The notes beneath the pieces are model-generated. The model made no database searches. It saw only the letters and a program-made list of their open reading frames with translations, and was not told the origin of the DNA. This document shows positions 62,327 to 64,000 of a DNA stretch of 64,000 nucleotides, one piece after another. The stretch is from the NCBI RefSeq assembly GCF_002102395.1, contig NZ_LQPZ01000016.1, positions 1 through 64,000 on the forward strand, read 5' to 3'. The stretch's first letter is position 1. The number at the start of each line of letters is the position of its first letter. A program made the translations under genes and the position numbers. Source of the stretch: Mycolicibacillus trivialis (GTDB lineage Bacteria > Actinomycetota > Actinomycetes > Mycobacteriales > Mycobacteriaceae).

Positions 62327-64000
62327 ATGCAAACGACCGATCTGGAACTGCGGGGGATGACGTGCGCGTCGTGCGCCGCCCGGGTCGAGCGCGGACTCAA
62401 CAGGCTCGAGGGCGTGCACGCCACGGTCAACCTCGCGATCGAACGCGCCCACATCGACCACGACGCGAGCGTCTCACCGGCCGAGCTGATCCGGGCCGTC
62501 GAATCCGCCGGCTACCAGGCGTCGGTGGCCGGTGCTGACCACGAAACCGGCGACCAGGACGTGCTCGAGGACCAGTTGCGGCCGCGGCTGATCGGCTCGG
62601 CGCTGCTGGGTGTCCCGGTCGTGGTGCTCTCGATGGTGATGGCCTGGCAGTTCCCCGGCTGGGACTGGCTGGTGTTCGCGCTGACCACCCCGGTGGTGTT
62701 CTGGGGCGGTTACCCGTTCCACAAGGCCGCGTTGGTCAATGCCCGCCACGGCGCGTCCACGATGGACACCCTGGTGTCGCTGGGCACCGTCGCGGCCTAC
62801 CTCTGGTCCGCGGTGGCCGTCATCGGCGGCGAGGGTCACGTCTACTTCGAAGTGGCCGCCGCGGTCACGGTGTTCCTGCTGGCCGGTCGCTACGCCGAAT
62901 CGCGCGCCAAACGCACCGCCGGTGCGGCCCTGCGCGCGCTGCTGACCCTCGGCGCCAAGGACGCCGCCGTCCTTCGCGAGGGCCCCGATGGGCGCCGGGA
63001 AGTGCGCGTGCCGGTCGACCAGCTGCACGTCGACGATGTCGTCGTCGTACGCCCGGGCGAGCGGGTGGCCGCCGACGGGGTCATCACCGACGGTTCTTCG
63101 GCGCTGGACACCTCGGCGATGACCGGCGAGTCGATGCCCGCCGACGTCGGCCCGGGCGACGATGTACTCGGCGGATCGCTCAACACCTACGGCCGGCTGC
63201 TGGTGCGCGCCACCAGGGTCGGTGCCGACACCCAATTGGCCCGGATGGCCAAGCTGGTCACCGACGCCCAGAGCGGTAAGGCGTCGGTGCAGCGCCTGGC
63301 GGACCAGGTGTCGGCGGTGTTCGTGCCGGTGGTGCTGGTGATCGCCGCCGCGACGCTGGCGGGTTGGCTGTTGGCCGGGGCGTCGGCGGCGGCGGCGTTC
63401 ACCGCGGCCGTGGCGGTGCTGATCATCGCCTGCCCGTGCGCGCTCGGTTTGGCCACCCCGACCGCGATCCTGGTCGGGACCGGCCGCGGAGCGCAGTTGG
63501 GCATCCTGATCAAGGATCCGCGGGTGTTGGAGAACGTCCGCCACATCGACACCGTCGTGCTGGACAAGACCGGGACCGTCACCACCGGGCAGATGGCGGT
63601 GACCGAGGTGACCGCCCACTCCGGTGCCGACCGCGACGAGGTCTTGGCCCGCGCCGCCGCGGTCGAGACCGCCTCGGAGCACCCGGTCGCCGCCGCGATC
63701 GTGGCCGCCGCCCGCCACCGCGGTCTGGCGCTGAGTGACCCGGCGGGTTTCGTCAACGACCCGGGCACCGGGGTCGCCGCCGACGTGGACGGGGTCCGGG
63801 TGAGCGTCACCCGGGCCGGCTCGCTGGCCGGGGTGGACCTGCTGACCCCGGCCGCCCCGGGCACCACCGTCGAGGTGTCCTGGGACGGGTGGGCGCGCGG
63901 GACGATCTCCCTGGCCGACACCGTCAAGCCGGGCAGCGCCGCGGCGATCGGCGAACTCAAGGCGATGGGGATCACCCCGGTGTTGCTCACCGGGGACACC
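62327..64000 (+). CDS. Copper-type P1B ATPase (CopA/CtpA-like), cut by window end
   Basis: The first 558 codons are visible. The N-terminal heavy-metal-associated domain carries MTCASCAARVE (Cys pair near residues 12-15). Membrane helices, the TGES actuator loop, the membrane CPC motif (IIACPCALGLATPTA) and the phosphorylation site DKTGTVTTG follow. CPC indicates monovalent copper or silver. ATG 62327 lies 7 nt behind TAGAAT, hence leaderless; in-frame ATGs at 62306 and 62318 lie upstream of the likely transcript start. A CsoR-like operator precedes it. The HP motif region (ASEHPVAAAIV) is present; the C-terminal end is outside the window. Confidence 0.93.
   Translation, partial: MQTTDLELRGMTCASCAARVERGLNRLEGVHATVNLAIERAHIDHDASVSPAELIRAVESAGYQASVAGADHETGDQDVLEDQLRPRLIGSALLGVPVVVLSMVMAWQFPGWDWLVFALTTPVVFWGGYPFHKAALVNARHGASTMDTLVSLGTVAAYLWSAVAVIGGEGHVYFEVAAAVTVFLLAGRYAESRAKRTAGAALRALLTLGAKDAAVLREGPDGRREVRVPVDQLHVDDVVVVRPGERVAADGVITDGSSALDTSAMTGESMPADVGPGDDVLGGSLNTYGRLLVRATRVGADTQLARMAKLVTDAQSGKASVQRLADQVSAVFVPVVLVIAAATLAGWLLAGASAAAAFTAAVAVLIIACPCALGLATPTAILVGTGRGAQLGILIKDPRVLENVRHIDTVVLDKTGTVTTGQMAVTEVTAHSGADRDEVLARAAAVETASEHPVAAAIVAAARHRGLALSDPAGFVNDPGTGVAADVDGVRVSVTRAGSLAGVDLLTPAAPGTTVEVSWDGWARGTISLADTVKPGSAAAIGELKAMGITPVLLTGDT

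Noticed and set aside
1..64000. tRNA, rRNA or riboswitch genes
   Set aside because: I looked in the intergenic gaps for cloverleaf arms, T-loop GGTTCRA sequences and cobalamin-type boxes and found none; gaps are short and mostly explained by promoters and terminators.

Overview
The window is a high-GC actinobacterial chromosome segment, most likely from a Mycobacterium/Mycolicibacterium species. The evidence is a complete mce import operon, and a right-hand part (about 45.6-62.3 kb) whose gene order matches, from memory, M. tuberculosis Rv0495c-Rv0514 (Rv0495c, ppx1, Rv0497-0499, proC, the Rv0500A regulator, the tiny ribosomal protein bS22, galE2-like, Rv0502-like, Rv0504c-like, serB1, Rv0508-like, hemA-hemC-hemD-hemB). 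cmaA2 and mmpS2/mmpL2, which interrupt this order in M. tuberculosis, are absent. Several genes have a TANNNT -10 box 6-8 nt before the start codon, the usual sign of leaderless mycobacterial transcripts.

Layout. 1-1.4 kb: a nest of three insertion-sequence fragments (IS3, IS21, IS481) directly behind an orphan yrbE permease pair (1.4-3.1 kb) that has no mce genes in view. 3.4-16.7 kb: a small exported protein, a first pair of PF10118 'metal-dependent hydrolase' genes, four SDR domains (one in an EphD-like hydrolase/SDR fusion), two methyltransferases, a PapA-like acyltransferase and a Baeyer-Villiger-type monooxygenase. 16.8-25.7 kb: a full yrbEAB-mceABCDEF-mas operon on the minus strand. 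26-29.5 kb: two overlapping TetR genes, an ABC1/AarF-like kinase and a third TetR. 29.7-36.1 kb: a compact plus-strand operon (second PF10118 pair, monooxygenase, SDR, alpha/beta hydrolase, FAD/2Fe-2S reductase). 36.4-43.7 kb: a minus-strand operon with three flavin monooxygenases (one frameshifted), an SDR and an SRPBCC protein, followed by an HSL-type esterase. 43.8-45.6 kb: third PF10118 pair. 45.7-64 kb: conserved core genes, the haem operon and the start of a copper-type P1B ATPase under a CsoR-like operator.

The left 45 kb looks like one co-regulated lipid or terpenoid/steroid-like uptake and oxidation island. The Mce/YrbE importer, the monooxygenases, SDRs, hydrolases and the PF10118 pairs share two palindromic promoter elements that I found by eye. 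P1 is RRTAC-N5-GTAYY. P2 is a directional element with core GACTGAYGCRTCA placed inside the promoter spacer. P2 lies upstream of six transcription units, each time in the right orientation, including the TetR pair itself. All six PF10118 proteins carry E / ExxH / E / ExxH with the spacing of a diiron-carboxylate four-helix bundle. I therefore suspect that they are two-subunit membrane diiron oxygenases fed by the FAD/2Fe-2S reductase of the central operon, not hydrolases. The substrate cannot be read from the sequence.

No rRNA, tRNA or CRISPR array was recognised. The only long gene-free stretches are 36087-36438 and 3096-3421.
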